Shown: piece after piece, positions 62,815 through 64,000 of the stretch | How the letters are laid out: every line of letters starts with the position of its first letter | Numbering within the stretch: position 1 is the stretch's first letter | Assembly (NCBI RefSeq): GCF_014283215.1 | Contig: NZ_JACOMF010000018.1 | Coordinates: forward strand, 1 to 64,000 | Length of the DNA stretch: 64,000 nucleotides | Direction of reading: 5' to 3' | Origin: Siccirubricoccus deserti | Lineage (GTDB): Bacteria > Pseudomonadota > Alphaproteobacteria > Acetobacterales > Acetobacteraceae | Program-made: the position numbers and the translations under genes | Notes under the pieces: model-generated | Told to the model about the DNA's origin: nothing | The model's database searches: none | The model's input: only the letters and a program-made list of their open reading frames with translations

Positions 62815-63567
62815 GTGACCATGCAGCGACTAGAGATGCTTGCGCTGCCTGGCCTGCCGCGGGTCGCGGCGGGGGATGACCTTGCCGCGCTGATCGCGGC
62901 CGGGCTGGCGCGCGCCGGCCTCACGCCGCAGCCCGGCGACGTGCTGGTGGTGGCGCAGAAGATCGTCAGCAAGGCCGAGGGCCGCAGCGTTCGGCTGGCC
63001 GATGTCACCCCTTCCGCCCGTGCCGAGGCGCTGGCGGCGGAAACCGGCAAGGACCCGCGGGTGGTCGAGCTGATCCTGTCGGAAGCGGCGCGGGTGGTGC
63101 GCTCGCGGCCGAACCTCATCATCGTCGAGCACCGGCTGGGCTTCGTCATGGCCAATGCCGGCATCGACCAGTCCAATGTGGTCGGGCCGGAGGAGGAGCC
63201 GCATGCGCTGCTGCTGCCGCGCGACCCGGATGCCAGCGCCGCGGCGCTCTCGGCCCGGCTCGGCCTGCCGGTGGTGATCAGTGACAGCTTCGGCCGCGCC
63301 TGGCGCCGCGGCACCGTGGGGGTGGCGATCGGCGCCGCCGGCCTGCCCGCGCTGGTCGATCTGCGCGGCACGCCGGACATGTTCGGCCGTACCCTGCAGG
63401 TCAGCCTGACCGGCTTCGCCGACGAGATCGCCGCCGCCGCCGGGCTGCTGATGGGCCAGGGCGCCGAGGCGCAGCCGGTGGTGGTGCTGCGCGGCCTCGC
63501 ATGGTCGGCGCCGGACAACCCGGCGGCAAACCTCATCCGCGTCGGGCCGGAGGATCTCTTTCGTTGA
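62815..63567 (+). CDS. cofE: Coenzyme F420-0:L-glutamate ligase CofE
   Basis: GTP-dependent ligase of 250 residues adding glutamates to F420-0. It is a stand-alone archaeal-length CofE, without the C-terminal nitroreductase-like domain of mycobacterial FbiB. Recognisable are the [18 protein letters not shown] segment, [27 protein letters not shown] (in part) and [24 protein letters not shown]. The GTG at 62815 and the ATG at 62821 are both possible starts. The last four bases overlap the TTG start of cofD (TTGA), so translation is coupled. Confidence 0.93.
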   Translation: MTMQRLEMLALPGLPRVAAGDDLAALIAAGLARAGLTPQPGDVLVVAQKIVSKAEGRSVRLADVTPSARAEALAAETGKDPRVVELILSEAARVVRSRPNLIIVEHRLGFVMANAGIDQSNVVGPEEEPHALLLPRDPDASAAALSARLGLPVVISDSFGRAWRRGTVGVAIGAAGLPALVDLRGTPDMFGRTLQVSLTGFADEIAAAAGLLMGQGAEAQPVVVLRGLAWSAPDNPAANLIRVGPEDLFR

Positions 63568-64000
63568 ACGACATTGTCGTCGCCCTCTCCGGCGGCATCG
63601 GCGGCGCCAAGCTGGCGCTCGGCCTCTCCAACGCGCTGCCGGCCGAGGAGCTGCTGCTCGTCGCCAATACCGGCGACGATTTCGAGCATCTCGGCCTGCA
63701 TGTCTCGCCCGATATCGACACCCTGACCTACAGCCTCGCCGGCCTCGACAACCAGGAGCTGGGCTGGGGCCGGCGCGACGAAAGCTGGGCCTTCATGGAG
63801 GCGCTCGGCGCGCTCGGCGGCGCCACCTGGTTCCGCCTCGGCGACCGCGACCTGGCGACCCATGTGGAACGCACCCGGCGGCTGCGCGCGGGCGACAGCC
63901 TCTCCGCCATCACCGCGGATTTCGCCCGCCGCCTCGGTGTCGGCCCGCGCATCCTGCCGATGAGCGACGATCCGGTGCGGACCCGGGTGCTGACGGTGCA
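63564..64000 (+). CDS. cofD: 2-phospho-L-lactate transferase CofD (partial, runs off the window)
   Basis: First about 145 residues of CofD, which joins a phosphoglyceryl/phospholactyl/phosphoenolpyruvyl group to the F420 chromophore FO. The start is TTG at 63564, overlapping the cofE stop (TTGA). Diagnostic pieces are [51 protein letters not shown], and [19 protein letters not shown], with [13 protein letters not shown] at the end of the window. The 3' part lies outside. Genes for FO synthase (cofG/H) and CofC are not in the window and may follow. Confidence 0.93.
   Translation, partial: MNDIVVALSGGIGGAKLALGLSNALPAEELLLVANTGDDFEHLGLHVSPDIDTLTYSLAGLDNQELGWGRRDESWAFMEALGALGGATWFRLGDRDLATHVERTRRLRAGDSLSAITADFARRLGVGPRILPMSDDPVRTRVLTV

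Overview
The window is high-GC DNA with the gene content of an alphaproteobacterium, most likely a Roseomonas-like member of the Acetobacteraceae. This is inferred from the xerD/accA pair diverging from a fused aroK-aroB gene, branched-chain-amino-acid-type ABC systems, several luciferase-like oxidoreductases and the very high third-position GC. Genes are dense on both strands. I see no tRNA, rRNA, CRISPR array, transposase or prophage.

Layout. 0-4.4 kb: an FkbM methyltransferase in lower-GC DNA, a CsbD stress protein, an orphan AapJ-type binding protein, then an XRE-cupin regulator and an iron-sulfur oxygenase reductase that are both frameshifted. 4.7-9.3 kb: a complete livG-F-H-M-plus-binding-protein operon. 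9.3-16.5 kb: a TauD-type dioxygenase divergent from a run of an EtaA-like flavin monooxygenase, a DDAH-like hydrolase, a GlcD-like dehydrogenase, an MFS carrier and a universal stress protein. 16.8-23.6 kb: an RND efflux pair and an orphan molybdenum hydroxylase large subunit. 23.6-31.8 kb: a repeat-containing secreted protein, MarR, a methyltransferase, an M20 amidohydrolase with an odd start, an AI-2E family membrane protein, a mercuric-reductase-like flavoprotein and an LLM oxidoreductase. 32-40 kb: a binding protein, a cupin, an MFS exporter, accA, a decayed methyltransferase, xerD with a 48-residue membrane protein upstream, and the aroKB fusion. 40-54.8 kb: a PhyH-type dioxygenase, a PAS histidine kinase, DUF2889, anmK, tyrS, an AsmA-like protein, glnE and bcp. 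54.8-56.3 kb: gene remnants and a VIT1/CCC1 transporter. 56.4-58.7 kb: an NHL protein, a small hypothetical and a signal-less ModA-like protein.

The most notable region is 57.9-64.0 kb. Genes for coenzyme F420 biosynthesis (cofE, cofD) sit in one operon with a protein that keeps all the active-site residues of F420-dependent glucose-6-phosphate dehydrogenase, another F420-type LLM oxidoreductase and a ketopantoate-reductase-family protein. A further LLM enzyme is divergent. This operon would both make F420 and reduce it with sugar phosphate, an actinobacterial style of F420 use in what appears to be a proteobacterium. The window ends inside cofD, so the remaining biosynthetic genes are not visible.

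The window also holds many decayed genes (positions 2977-4440, 36370-36753, 39722-40229, 47070-47663 and 54949-55513) and two long, similar palindromes (24966-25002 and 57416-57461) that look like members of a dispersed intergenic repeat family.
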